A stretch of DNA of 64,000 nt. Source: Massilia kyonggiensis (lineage in GTDB: Bacteria; Pseudomonadota; Gammaproteobacteria; Burkholderiales; Burkholderiaceae_D). The notes under the pieces were generated by a model. That model had not been told where the DNA came from. It saw only the letters and a list, made by a program, of their open reading frames with translations, and did not search any database. Positions 24,278 to 32,683 of the stretch are shown piece after piece (position 1 is the first letter of the stretch; every line of letters starts with the position of its first letter). Location of the stretch: positions 1-64,000 of the forward strand of contig NZ_JANUGY010000010.1 in the NCBI RefSeq assembly GCF_024756235.1, written 5' to 3'. Position numbers and translations under genes: made by a program.

Positions 24278-25810
24278 TCAGCGTTTGGGCGGCTGCCCGA
24301 ACAACGAAAAATCCGGCAGCTTGCCGCGCGCCTGCGGGTCGGCCGCATCGCCGATGCGCAGGATGGTCGCCGGCCTGCCGTCGAACGCGGGCCAGTCGGG
24401 CAAGCCCTTGCCGTTCGGCGATCCCGTGCGCGCGAAGCTCGCCCAGGTGTCGGCCAGGCGCGCGGCCAGCTGGCGGTCGTATGCGGACCACGGCCGCGGA
24501 TCCTGGCCGAGATGGTCGAACACGTACTGGATCTCCGCGCCGTGCCCCGCCCCGCAGCCGTAGCCGCACGGGGTCGAAGGTTCCGTCGGCCGGTGCGTGA
24601 AATAGTAGAGGTAAGGCCTGGCCTTGCCGTACTGCGCCTGCAACGACGCCCAGTACCACGTGCGCCAGCCCCACCAGTCGGTCGTGAGCTTGTCGATCGA
24701 CGTCCTGGCTTCGGCATCCGTCGCCCCTGGATACGCGGCCAGCACGGCGGCGGATGGCGCATGGCCCAGCAGCTTCGCCACGAGCGTCTTGTGGGCGGCG
24801 GCCGTGAACTTGTCGGTGCCGAGGATTTCCGGCGCCAGATCCTTGCCCTCTTCCGCATTCCAGCCTGCGAGCAGGGGCACGTCGTTCTGGCGGCCGTTGC
24901 GATAGGTCGTCGTCAGGTCTTCGCGCAGCAAATGGCCGTCGACGATGGGGTGCGGCGCCCACGCCGGTTTCTGCAGCGCGGCCACGGGGAGCGCGCGCAA
25001 GTCCGCGAGGCTCTTCGCGCCGACCGATCGGGTAAACGCCACGCCGGTCTTTTCCGCGGCCGCGCGGTCGAACAGGGCGTTCTCGCTGGCGTCGATCGGC
25101 ATGGCGAAGTTGCCGCTTTGCGAGATCGCGCGCTGGAACAGGCCTTTCGCCAGCGGTGACGCGACGAGCACCGCGACGGATTCGCCGCCGGCGGATTCGC
25201 CCATGATCGTGACGCGCGCCGGGTCGCCGCCGAAGGCCGCGATGTTGTCCTTCACCCAGCGCAGCGCCGCGACCTGGTCTTCCATGCCCTGGTTGCCCGA
25301 CGCCTTATCCGGCGACTCCGCCGTCAGCTCGGGATGGGCGAAGAAGCCGAAGATGCCGAGGCGGTAATTGATGGTGACGACGATGACGCCGCGCCGCGCC
25401 AGGTTGGCGCCGTCATAACCGGGCTGGGAGCCCGTGCCGCCGTAGTAGCCGCCGCCGTGGATCCAGACGATGACGGGAAGCTTTTGCTTCTGCGCCTGCG
25501 CGGGCGCCCACACGTTCAGGTACAGGCAGTCTTCGCTTTTCGGATCCGGCACCCATTGCGCCGTCTGGGCGCAGGCCGGCGCATAGGCGTGCGCAGACTT
25601 CACGCCCTGCCACGGCACGACCGGCTGCGGCGCGCGCCAGCGCAGTGGGCCGACGGGCGGCGCCGCGAACGGCACGCCCTTGAATGTATTCACGCCATCG
25701 GCCACCGTGCCGGCGATCCGCCCTCCCGTGATTTGCACCGGATCCGTTACCTGGGCCGCCTGGGCCATGCCGGCCAGCAGGCATCCAGCGACAACAGCCG
25801 CACTTTTCAT
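24278..25810 (-). CDS. Secreted type B carboxylesterase
   Basis: A 510-residue alpha/beta hydrolase of the cholinesterase/carboxylesterase family. A signal peptide covers about 1-18. Motifs in order: EDCLYLNVWAP near 93, the oxyanion-hole IHGGGYYGG, the nucleophile elbow GESAGGESV near 205, and the acid in the downstream NAEEGKD region with the catalytic His in GYGCGAGHGAEIQYVFDH near 410. It hydrolyses esters outside the cytoplasm; the substrate is not predictable. It is divergent from the hydrolase-ohr operon, sharing a 200-base control region with three palindromes. Confidence 0.9.
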   Translation of the reverse strand: MKSAAVVAGCLLAGMAQAAQVTDPVQITGGRIAGTVADGVNTFKGVPFAAPPVGPLRWRAPQPVVPWQGVKSAHAYAPACAQTAQWVPDPKSEDCLYLNVWAPAQAQKQKLPVIVWIHGGGYYGGTGSQPGYDGANLARRGVIVVTINYRLGIFGFFAHPELTAESPDKASGNQGMEDQVAALRWVKDNIAAFGGDPARVTIMGESAGGESVAVLVASPLAKGLFQRAISQSGNFAMPIDASENALFDRAAAEKTGVAFTRSVGAKSLADLRALPVAALQKPAWAPHPIVDGHLLREDLTTTYRNGRQNDVPLLAGWNAEEGKDLAPEILGTDKFTAAAHKTLVAKLLGHAPSAAVLAAYPGATDAEARTSIDKLTTDWWGWRTWYWASLQAQYGKARPYLYYFTHRPTEPSTPCGYGCGAGHGAEIQYVFDHLGQDPRPWSAYDRQLAARLADTWASFARTGSPNGKGLPDWPAFDGRPATILRIGDAADPQARGKLPDFSLFGQPPKR

Positions 25811-25882
25811 GTCGTCTCCTCATATTTGTCGAAAAGACATTTTAGCGGGCTCATTTTCTGGCAGATCACCGTGTCAAAAATA

Positions 25883-25962
25883 ATTATCGAAATAATGGTT
25901 TTCGCGCTTGCCAAGCGCCCGAAGCTCGGATACAGTTATCGACATAATGATTATCGCGATAA
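25883..25962. promoter_or_regulatory. Three TTATCGNNATAA palindromic operator candidates
   Basis: TTATCGAAATAA (25884-25895), TTATCGACATAA (25936-25947) and the perfect palindrome TTATCGCGATAA (25951-25962). The last two are 15 bases apart start to start, and the first is 52 bases upstream, about five helical turns. They lie between the divergent carboxylesterase and hydrolase-ohr genes and fit binding by a dimeric TetR- or MarR-type repressor. The regulator is not identified. Confidence 0.6.
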
Positions 25963-26010
25963 GCAATTTACGACAGCAGATCATCTGAACCATTTACCGG
26001 AGGAATCGAA

Positions 26011-27003
26011 ATGAACCAGTCCATCGCCCGCACGCTTCGTAACGTCTTCGGCGCAACCGCCCTCGCCGTCGCCGCCTTCGGTCCGGCCCACGCACAGACC
26101 GCCGACGCCTTCTCGTCCGTCAAGCAGATCGACGCGGGCGTGCTGAACGTCGGCTACGTCGACGCCGGGCCGGCCAACGGCCCCGTCGTGATCCTGCTGC
26201 ACGGCTGGCCATACGACATCCACAGCTATGTCGACGTCGTGCCGCTGCTGACGAAGGCCGGCTACCGCGTGATCGTGCCGCACCTGCGCGGCTACGGCAC
26301 GACCCGCTTCCTCGACCCGAAGGCCGTGCGCAACGGCGAACCGGCCGCACTGGCACAGGACGTCGTCGACCTGATGGATGCGCTCAAGATCGACAAGGCG
26401 ATCCTGGCCGGCTACGACTGGGGCGCGCGCAGCGCCGACATCGTGGCCGCGCTGTGGCCCGAACGCGTAAAAGGGCTGGTGTCCGTGAGCGGCTACCTGA
26501 TCGGCAGCCAGGAAAGCGGTAAGCAGCCGCTGCCGCCGGCCGCAGAGCTGCAATGGTGGTACCAGTTCTACTTTGCCACCGACCGCGGCGCCGCCGGCTA
26601 CGCGAAGAACCATCACGATTTCGCCAAGCTGATCTGGAAAACCGCGTCGCCGCAATGGCAGTTCGACGACCGCACGTTCGACCGCAGCGCCGCGTCGCTG
26701 GAGAACCCGGACCACGCCGCCGTCACGATCTTCAACTACCGCTGGCGCCTCGGCCTGGTCCAGGGCGAAGCGAAGTACGACAAACTGGAACAGCGCCTGG
26801 CGACTTTCCCGGCCATCACCGTGCCGACGATCACGCTGGAAGGCGACGCCAACGGTGCCCCGCACCCGGAACCGGCCGCGTACGCGAAGCGCTTCACCGG
26901 CAAGTACAAGCATGAACTCATCAAGGGCGGCATCGGCCACAACCTGCCGCAGGAGGCACCGCGCGCGTTCGCCGATGCCGTCATCGCCGTCGACCATCTG
27001 TAA
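26011..27003 (+). CDS. Exported alpha/beta hydrolase (epoxide hydrolase/dehalogenase-like)
   Basis: A 330-residue protein with a signal peptide (cleavage near PAHAQ, residue 30). Motifs are HGWP (oxyanion hole, near 65), HLRGYGTTRF, and the nucleophile elbow GYDWGA, where an aspartate replaces the serine of esterases, as in epoxide hydrolases and haloalkane dehalogenases. The catalytic His is in GIGHNLPQE near 312. A GGAGG ribosome site precedes it. An ohr gene follows after 28 bases, so an oxidative or electrophile stress role is plausible; the substrate is unknown. Confidence 0.85.
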   Translation: MNQSIARTLRNVFGATALAVAAFGPAHAQTADAFSSVKQIDAGVLNVGYVDAGPANGPVVILLHGWPYDIHSYVDVVPLLTKAGYRVIVPHLRGYGTTRFLDPKAVRNGEPAALAQDVVDLMDALKIDKAILAGYDWGARSADIVAALWPERVKGLVSVSGYLIGSQESGKQPLPPAAELQWWYQFYFATDRGAAGYAKNHHDFAKLIWKTASPQWQFDDRTFDRSAASLENPDHAAVTIFNYRWRLGLVQGEAKYDKLEQRLATFPAITVPTITLEGDANGAPHPEPAAYAKRFTGKYKHELIKGGIGHNLPQEAPRAFADAVIAVDHL

Positions 27004-27031
27004 TCACTTTACTCAACGAAAGGTATATATC

Positions 27032-27448
27032 ATGAGCAAGATCGACAAGGTTCTCTACACCGGCAAAACCCTCACTACCGGCGGCCGCGAAGGCAGCGCA
27101 AAAAGCGACGACGGCCGTCTCGACATCACGCTGTCGCCGCCGGGCAGCCACGGCAAGGGCACGAACCCGGAACAGTTGTTCGCCGCGGGATGGTCGGCCT
27201 GCTTCATCGGCGCATTGGGCCTCGCCGCGCGCGACCGGCACGTGGCCCTGCCGGCAGGCACCGCCGTCGATGCGGAAGTCGACCTCGGCACCGGCACCGA
27301 CGGCTATTCGCTGCAGGCGCGGCTGAACGTGAGCCTGCCGGGCGTGCCGCGCGACGTCGCGCTGGACCTGGTCCATGCCGCGCACTCGACGTGTCCGTAT
27401 TCGAAAATGTCGCGTGGGAATATCGACGTGAACATCACGGTGGCCTAA
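27032..27448 (+). CDS. Ohr-type organic hydroperoxide reductase, paralogue 1
   Basis: A 138-residue Ohr/OsmC-family peroxidase that reduces organic hydroperoxides with a reactive cysteine pair, C57 (WSACFIG) and C121 (STCPYS); R19 and E48, which position the thiolate, are present. The start MSKIDKVLYTGKT has an AAAGG site. It is in an operon with the exported hydrolase rather than beside an ohrR gene, and its promoter carries TTATCG palindromes instead of the CAATT-AATTG type seen at 36901. The two paralogues therefore seem to answer to different regulators. Confidence 0.9.
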   Translation: MSKIDKVLYTGKTLTTGGREGSAKSDDGRLDITLSPPGSHGKGTNPEQLFAAGWSACFIGALGLAARDRHVALPAGTAVDAEVDLGTGTDGYSLQARLNVSLPGVPRDVALDLVHAAHSTCPYSKMSRGNIDVNITVA

Positions 27449-27454
27449 GCCCTG

Positions 27455-27486
27455 AAAACGACAACGCCACCGGCTGGTGCGTTGTC
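27455..27486. terminator. Terminator between ohr paralogue 1 and the 25-residue peptide gene
   Basis: GACAACG (27460-27466) pairs with CGTTGTC (27480-27486), extended by CACC/GGTG with one bulge. The T-run is on the minus-strand side (27455-27459), so it best serves the leftward small gene, and probably also the convergent ohr. Confidence 0.6.
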
Positions 27487-27510
27487 ATTCGTTGCGGCGA
27501 GTTCCCACGA

Positions 27511-27588
27511 TCAGTGGAAGAACAGGTACAGGATGACCAGCACGATGGCCGGTACGCCCATGATCCAGGCCAGGAAATATTTGCCCAT
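27511..27588 (-). CDS. Small membrane peptide (25 residues)
   Basis: A 25-codon frame, MGKYFLAWIMGVPAIVLVIL plus YLFFH, almost entirely one membrane helix. An excellent AAAGGAG ribosome site lies eight bases upstream of the ATG and a hairpin with T-run follows the stop, so it has every signal of a real gene despite its size. Small hydrophobic proteins of this kind often regulate membrane enzymes or respond to stress; nothing here shows which. I recall similar unnamed peptides in relatives but cannot confirm. Confidence 0.7.
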   Translation of the reverse strand: MGKYFLAWIMGVPAIVLVILYLFFH

Positions 27589-27684
27589 GATCGTACTCCT
27601 TTCGTTTGCGATTGATCACAGGTTCAGGATGCCGCAGGCGGGCGCGGGCGTCCGTACGCTAATGCACGGAGTGTGCGCGTCGGC

Positions 27685-30600
27685 CTACGGCAGCGCGAAC
27701 AGTACCCGCAAGTCGTCCGCGCCAATGGCAGCGGCCAAGCCTCCTTCCGCGTCCAGCACGGCATTGGCCAGCTCACCCTTGCGGCGCTGCATGTCCTGGA
27801 TCTTTTCTTCAAGCGTACCCTGCGCGATCAGCTTGTAGACGAACACCGGCTGGTCCTGGCCGATGCGCCAGGCGCGATCGGTCGCCTGGTTTTCGCTGGC
27901 CGGGTTCCACCAGGGATCGTAATGGATGACGGTGTCGGCCGCAGTGAGGTTCAGGCCGACGCCGCCTGCCTTCAGGCTGATCAGGAACACGCTGACGTCG
28001 CCCCGCTGGAACGCGAACACAGGCGCGTCGCGGTCGGCCGTATCGCCCGTCAACTGGACGAAGGCGATGCCGCGTTCGTCCAGCGCGGCACCGATCAGCG
28101 CGAGCATGCTGGTGAACTGGGAGAACACGAGGACGCTGCGCCCCTCGCTCAGCAACGTGTCGAGCAGTTCCAGCAACGCTTCCATCTTGGCCGAACCGGT
28201 TCTGGCCGCGGCATCCAGCAGCCGCGGATCGCAGCAGACCTGGCGCAACTTCAGCAACGCGTCGAGGATGATGATCCGGCTGCGCGCCAGGCCCCTGGTG
28301 TCGATGGCGTCGCGGACCTTCCTGTCCATCGCCACGCGCACGGTCTCGTACAGGTCGCGCTGGGCGCCGTCGAGTTCGACGGGCAGCACGATTTCCGTCT
28401 TGGGTGGCAGCTCCGTCGCCACCTTGTCCTTAGTCCGGCGCAACATGAACGGTTTCACGCGGCGTGCCAGCAGATCCTTGCGCTGGACGTCGCCCCGCTG
28501 CTCGATCGGTTTGCGGAATACTGTATTGAACTGCTTGTCGTCTCCCAGCAGACCTGGCATCAGGAAGTGGAATTGCGACCACAGTTCGCCGAGGTGATTC
28601 TGTACCGGCGTGCCGGTCAGGCACAGGCGGTGGCGGGCGTCGAGCAGGCGCACGGTCTGCGCCGCCTTCGAGCGGCTGTTCTTGACGTACTGTGCTTCGT
28701 CGAGGATGAGGAGGTGATAGCGGTGCCTGCGCAGCGCCGGCTCGTCGCGGCCCAGCAGAGCATACGTCGTGAGCACGAGATCGGCACTGCCTACCACGTC
28801 GAACTGTGCCTTCCTGTCCTTGCCGTGCAGGAGCAGCACGCTCAGGCCGGGCGCGAAGCGCGCCGCTTCGGCCTGCCAGTTGCCCATGAGGCTCGTCGGC
28901 GCCACGACGAGCGCCGGCGCATCGAGGCGCCCCGCTTCCTTTTCCGCGAGGATATGGGCGAGCGTCTGGACGGTCTTGCCGAGTCCCATGTCGTCGGCCA
29001 GGATGCCGCCGAAGCCGTATTCGCGCAGGAACTGCATCCAGTTCAGGCCCGCGCGCTGGTAAGGGCGCAACTGCGCCGTGAGGCCGGCCGGCACGTCCAC
29101 CGGCCGGATGCCGTCGAAATCGTGCAGCTTGCGGCCCAGTTCACGTAAGCGATCGCCGCCCAGCCAGCGCAGGCGCGCGGCGCGCTCCAGTTCCGCCAGG
29201 CGTGCCGCATCCAGTGCCGGCAAATGGATCTTCGCGCCGATGCGGTCGCCGAAATACAACTCCCCGAGCGTGGCCAGGATCGGCTTGATCCGCCCCCAGG
29301 GCAGGGCCACGCGCCTGGAAGGAGTCAGTTGCACCAGCATCTCGTCGGTATCGGCGCGCACGGCCAGGGCGTCGGTGCCGAATTGCCATGGCGTAGTGCG
29401 GATCATGTCGACGAGCAGCGGCAGCAGCGGGTGGCGTTCGCCCTCGACGACAATGCCCAGTTCGAGGTCGAACCAGCCGTTGCCGTCCTGTTCGCGTTCG
29501 TCGAGGTCGGCGTACCACTCCTGCACTTGCGCGAGATCGTAGCGAAAATCGCTTCCCATCTCCACCTGCCAGCCAGCCTCGCGCAGGCGCGGCAAGCCGT
29601 CGCGCATGAACGCCAGCCATGCGGCCTCGTCCGGCAACAGGAGGGCGCCAGGCCAGTCGTCAAGCAACGGATCGTCCGGCGACGGTGGCGCGAAGCTGAA
29701 CGCGGCCAATCTCGCGACGGCGGCGGCTTCAGCCGCCATGTCGCGCACGATCACCTCGACGCCGCCAGCGAGCACGCTGCGCAATACGGGCTCGTCGATG
29801 CGGGCCGTGGAGAGGCCGTCGTATTCGAACGTCAGGAAGGCAATGTCGCGCCAGTCCCAGTCGCGGCGCGTCGGTATTTGCAGGCTGTCCAGCACGAGGC
29901 GCGGTACGGGCGCGACGTCACGCCGCTCGCGCACCTCGAGCACGGCCGGCGCCGGCACGAGGCCGTCCAGTCCCAGGTCGATCATGCGGCCTGCGACGCC
30001 GTTGCGCTGTTCCCCGCGCAGCGTGGGTGCCTGCTCGACCAGGTCCAGCAGGACGGCGGGCGGAATGGCTGCCAGCGGTTCCGGCAGGGCCACTTCGCCG
30101 ACCGTGAGGCCGTCCAGGTAATACATCGGGTCGGTGGAATACGTATGCTCGGGCAGGACGCCGCCGGCTGCGCGCCAGCCCAGAGTCACTGCCTCGCGGT
30201 CGACGCCGTCCTCGATCCAGTCGAGCGTCACGTGGCGCCGCGGCCCCGGCCCCACGCGTTCGAGATGGCCGTACCGGGCCGCCTTCAGCGAGCGCGCGCG
30301 CCACAGCCATCCCTCGGCGCCGAGCCGGGCCAGCAGCGCGGCGCCGAGCACGCCGGAGGGCTTCAACGTACCGTGGCTCACCCGCATCGCGCCCAGCAGG
30401 CGCAGCGGTTCTTCGTGCTCGCGCGTCACGTGCGGCGGCCGGAACTTAACCAGCCGCAGTGGCTCCGTCTCGAGCACGGCTTCGGCCACGCTGCCGTCCT
30501 GCCGCAGGCGGACCGTGTACGGATGCAGGCCCGGCACCTTGCCCTCGCGGTCGGGAGCGAGCACGTACACGAGCCGGATCGAGGCATCGCGCGCCGCCTC

Positions 30601-30969
30601 CGCCACTTGCTGCCGGACGTCCTGGACCGCCGCCAGCTGCTGCAGCCAGCGCTCGGCCGCCGCCGGCACGTCCACCGGACGGTGCGCCAGTTCCGTCAGG
30701 AGCACGGCCACGACGTGCTTGCAGTTGCGGGTCATGGGGCAGCTGCAGTCGCCGCGGAAACGCACGCCGCGTTTGTCGCTCGTCACGCGTATCTCCTGCC
30801 GATACGTCTTGCCGCCGCTGCCCTCCACCTGGCCGTGGAGCGTGCCGGGAAATTCGATGTCGATGGAAACGACGCGGCCCTTGCGGGCATACTCCTCGCC
30901 GCGGGTAAACGTGCCGGGATCGAACTGGCGGATGACGTCGTCGCGCGTGAATTCCATGTGACGGTGCAT
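27685..30969 (-). CDS. SNF2-family helicase with SWIM zinc finger
   Basis: A 1094-residue ATP-dependent DNA translocase. The SWIM finger is CSCPMTRNCKHVVAVLL near 75-92. A long middle region (about 130-620) has no motif I recognise. The SNF2 core begins near 635 (LRPYQRAGLNWMQFLREYGF), with Walker A DDMGLGKT near 660 and the DEAQ box (LILDEAQYVKN) near 765. The helicase C lobe includes VFSQFTSML and the arginine finger region ATDRAWRIGQDQPVFVYKL. The likely role is DNA repair or transcription-complex remodelling. M5 (MEFTRDDVIRQFD) is an equally good start. Confidence 0.9.
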   Translation of the reverse strand: MHRHMEFTRDDVIRQFDPGTFTRGEEYARKGRVVSIDIEFPGTLHGQVEGSGGKTYRQEIRVTSDKRGVRFRGDCSCPMTRNCKHVVAVLLTELAHRPVDVPAAAERWLQQLAAVQDVRQQVAEAARDASIRLVYVLAPDREGKVPGLHPYTVRLRQDGSVAEAVLETEPLRLVKFRPPHVTREHEEPLRLLGAMRVSHGTLKPSGVLGAALLARLGAEGWLWRARSLKAARYGHLERVGPGPRRHVTLDWIEDGVDREAVTLGWRAAGGVLPEHTYSTDPMYYLDGLTVGEVALPEPLAAIPPAVLLDLVEQAPTLRGEQRNGVAGRMIDLGLDGLVPAPAVLEVRERRDVAPVPRLVLDSLQIPTRRDWDWRDIAFLTFEYDGLSTARIDEPVLRSVLAGGVEVIVRDMAAEAAAVARLAAFSFAPPSPDDPLLDDWPGALLLPDEAAWLAFMRDGLPRLREAGWQVEMGSDFRYDLAQVQEWYADLDEREQDGNGWFDLELGIVVEGERHPLLPLLVDMIRTTPWQFGTDALAVRADTDEMLVQLTPSRRVALPWGRIKPILATLGELYFGDRIGAKIHLPALDAARLAELERAARLRWLGGDRLRELGRKLHDFDGIRPVDVPAGLTAQLRPYQRAGLNWMQFLREYGFGGILADDMGLGKTVQTLAHILAEKEAGRLDAPALVVAPTSLMGNWQAEAARFAPGLSVLLLHGKDRKAQFDVVGSADLVLTTYALLGRDEPALRRHRYHLLILDEAQYVKNSRSKAAQTVRLLDARHRLCLTGTPVQNHLGELWSQFHFLMPGLLGDDKQFNTVFRKPIEQRGDVQRKDLLARRVKPFMLRRTKDKVATELPPKTEIVLPVELDGAQRDLYETVRVAMDRKVRDAIDTRGLARSRIIILDALLKLRQVCCDPRLLDAAARTGSAKMEALLELLDTLLSEGRSVLVFSQFTSMLALIGAALDERGIAFVQLTGDTADRDAPVFAFQRGDVSVFLISLKAGGVGLNLTAADTVIHYDPWWNPASENQATDRAWRIGQDQPVFVYKLIAQGTLEEKIQDMQRRKGELANAVLDAEGGLAAAIGADDLRVLFALP

Positions 30970-31037
30970 GTTGAACGAATCGAGGCGACATTATCCCCGA
31001 TCGGCGCGGCGCGCCACGCGCACGCCCTTGACGGACG

Positions 31038-31553
31038 TCAGGCCGGCTGCGCCACCCGCGCAGCGCGCGCCATGCGCCAGATCGTGGTGCCGTTCACGAC
31101 CGCCATCACGATCTCGAGCGCCGTGCCGCCGATCGAGCCGGCGATGATGTTATTCGCGATCCACAGGAAGGTCCCGCACAGCATCGCGAGGCGCATCGGA
31201 ATGCCGCGCAGGAGGAACAGCGCGAGCGTGCCGATGCAGGACGCGCCCAGCGGCAGCCAGTCCGTCATGCGCGTGGCGAGCGTCAGGCCCAGTGCGAGGT
31301 TCATCGCGACGACGCCCACCGCCACCCACACCGAACGCGTGTACAGCGCCAGCACGGAGCGCAGCAGCGACATGGTCGTGCTGGCGACGGGCGTCAGGTT
31401 GCCGAGCAGCGCGAAGTGGACGATGTAGGCCAGGCATTCGCCGGCCATGAACAGCTTGAAGCGGCGGTCGTCCTTCTGCATGGCGCAGGCGACGCCGAGC
31501 ACGAACGCGATGTAGCCGACGCATTGTGCCGGCGCGAACCAGTCGAGGGACAT
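31038..31553 (-). CDS. YgjV-like inner-membrane protein
   Basis: A 171-residue protein with about six hydrophobic segments. The pattern MSLDWFAPAQCVGYIAFVLG, then CAMQKDDRRFKLFMAGECLAY and a central run of paired helices, resembles the YgjV (Imp-YgjV) family of unknown function. The ATG at 31553 is preferred over a GTG two codons earlier. It stands alone between the helicase and the divergent lipoprotein-like gene. Confidence 0.7.
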   Translation of the reverse strand: MSLDWFAPAQCVGYIAFVLGVACAMQKDDRRFKLFMAGECLAYIVHFALLGNLTPVASTTMSLLRSVLALYTRSVWVAVGVVAMNLALGLTLATRMTDWLPLGASCIGTLALFLLRGIPMRLAMLCGTFLWIANNIIAGSIGGTALEIVMAVVNGTTIWRMARAARVAQPA

Positions 31554-31649
31554 GGGCACACTCTTCAGGAAGGAGCGGCATTATAGCCCGCATACTGGAC
31601 TAGAATGTCCGGGCAGTCCTGACAACCGATGTCTTCCAAGGAGAACTCC

Positions 31650-32024
31650 ATGAAAGCTGTGAACCTCGGTATCGCCTGTCTGTCCGCCCTCTTCGCCCTC
31701 TCTGCCCACGCCGCCGATCAGGCACCGGTCAAGAAAGTGAACGGCGTCCTCGTCGACGCCCACGGCATGACGGTCTACACGTTCGACAAGGACGTCGCCG
31801 GCAGCGGCAAGAGCGCCTGTAACGGCACGTGCGCGGAAAACTGGCCGCCGGTGAAGGCAGGCGACGCGGCCGTGTCCGCGCCGTACTCCACCGTCACGCG
31901 CGACGACGGCAGCAAGCAGCTCGCCTACCAGGGCAAGCCGCTGTACACGTTCGTCAAGGACAAGAAGGCGGGCGACCGCGAAGGCGACAAGAAGATGAAC
32001 GTCTGGCACGTCGTCACGGATTGA
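31650..32024 (+). CDS. Secreted Yx(FWY)xxD repeat protein (COG4315 type)
   Basis: A 124-residue exported protein with signal peptide to about residue 22 (ALSAHAA). Two copies of the family motif are visible, YTFDKD near 43 and YTFVKD near 100, each in the setting of a small beta repeat, with a CNGTCAENWPP segment between them. These repeats often bind haem or metals or occur beside peroxide-sensitive genes, but the function is not established. The start has a good AAGGAG site. Not a lipoprotein here: no lipobox. Confidence 0.85.
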   Translation: MKAVNLGIACLSALFALSAHAADQAPVKKVNGVLVDAHGMTVYTFDKDVAGSGKSACNGTCAENWPPVKAGDAAVSAPYSTVTRDDGSKQLAYQGKPLYTFVKDKKAGDREGDKKMNVWHVVTD

Positions 32025-32040
32025 CGGCCGCGCCGCGGCA

Positions 32041-32676
32041 TCAGGCGGCGGGATCGTGATGGTCGCGCTGGCCCAGCGCCAGTCCGGCACCCAGGCCACT
32101 GCCGCCGCCGTCCATGCCGCCACCTCCGCCTCCACGACCACCGCCCTCCCCTTTGCCGCGGCCACCGCTGCCCTGCGTGCGCGTGGGTCCCTGCAGCGGG
32201 ATCGCGACGCCGTCCGGGACCGGTCCCAGGTCGAGCGCTTCGCGGATGAAGGTGCGCAGCGAGATCACCAGGTCGGCCGTGTGGATCGGCCGTCCTGCCG
32301 CGAGGTCGCTCGCGGCCTGTCCCGCGAGGCGGCAGTGTTCCTCCGTGCCGAGCAGCAGGATGTCGGCCAGCGCCGCCTCGACGGCATCGCGGATGCGGCG
32401 CGCGCGGTCCGACCCCGCGTCGAGGCCGGCCGCGCGCAGGTCGCGCAGATGCTTGGGATCGACCGTCAGCTCGCCCGTGAACGAGCCGCCCAGCGTGCGG
32501 TAGGCGGCGATCAGGGTGCGCAGGCGCTCGTTGATCTGGCGGTTCATGCGCTCGCGCCGCTGCTGGATCGTCTGCATCATGAGCACGCGGATGCCCACGC
32601 CGATCAGGGTGAAGACGGCGAGACCGAGGAAGGTCGTCGCCAGCGCCTGCCACGAACTGAAGTCCAGGTAGCGCAT
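32041..32676 (-). CDS. Membrane-anchored protein with Gly-rich tail, unknown function
   Basis: A 211-residue protein with one N-terminal membrane helix (about 10-33, LATTFLGLAVFTLIGVGIRV), a charged helical domain (RRERMNRQINERLRTLIAAY onward) and a low-complexity glycine-rich tail from about 170. I do not recognise a named family. It starts 7 bases after the stop of the binding-protein gene and is probably co-transcribed with it. The tail contains long G-rich runs that may be length-variable. Confidence 0.7.
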   Translation of the reverse strand: MRYLDFSSWQALATTFLGLAVFTLIGVGIRVLMMQTIQQRRERMNRQINERLRTLIAAYRTLGGSFTGELTVDPKHLRDLRAAGLDAGSDRARRIRDAVEAALADILLLGTEEHCRLAGQAASDLAAGRPIHTADLVISLRTFIREALDLGPVPDGVAIPLQGPTRTQGSGGRGKGEGGGRGGGGGGMDGGGSGLGAGLALGQRDHHDPAA

Positions 32677-32683
32677 CGTCCGC

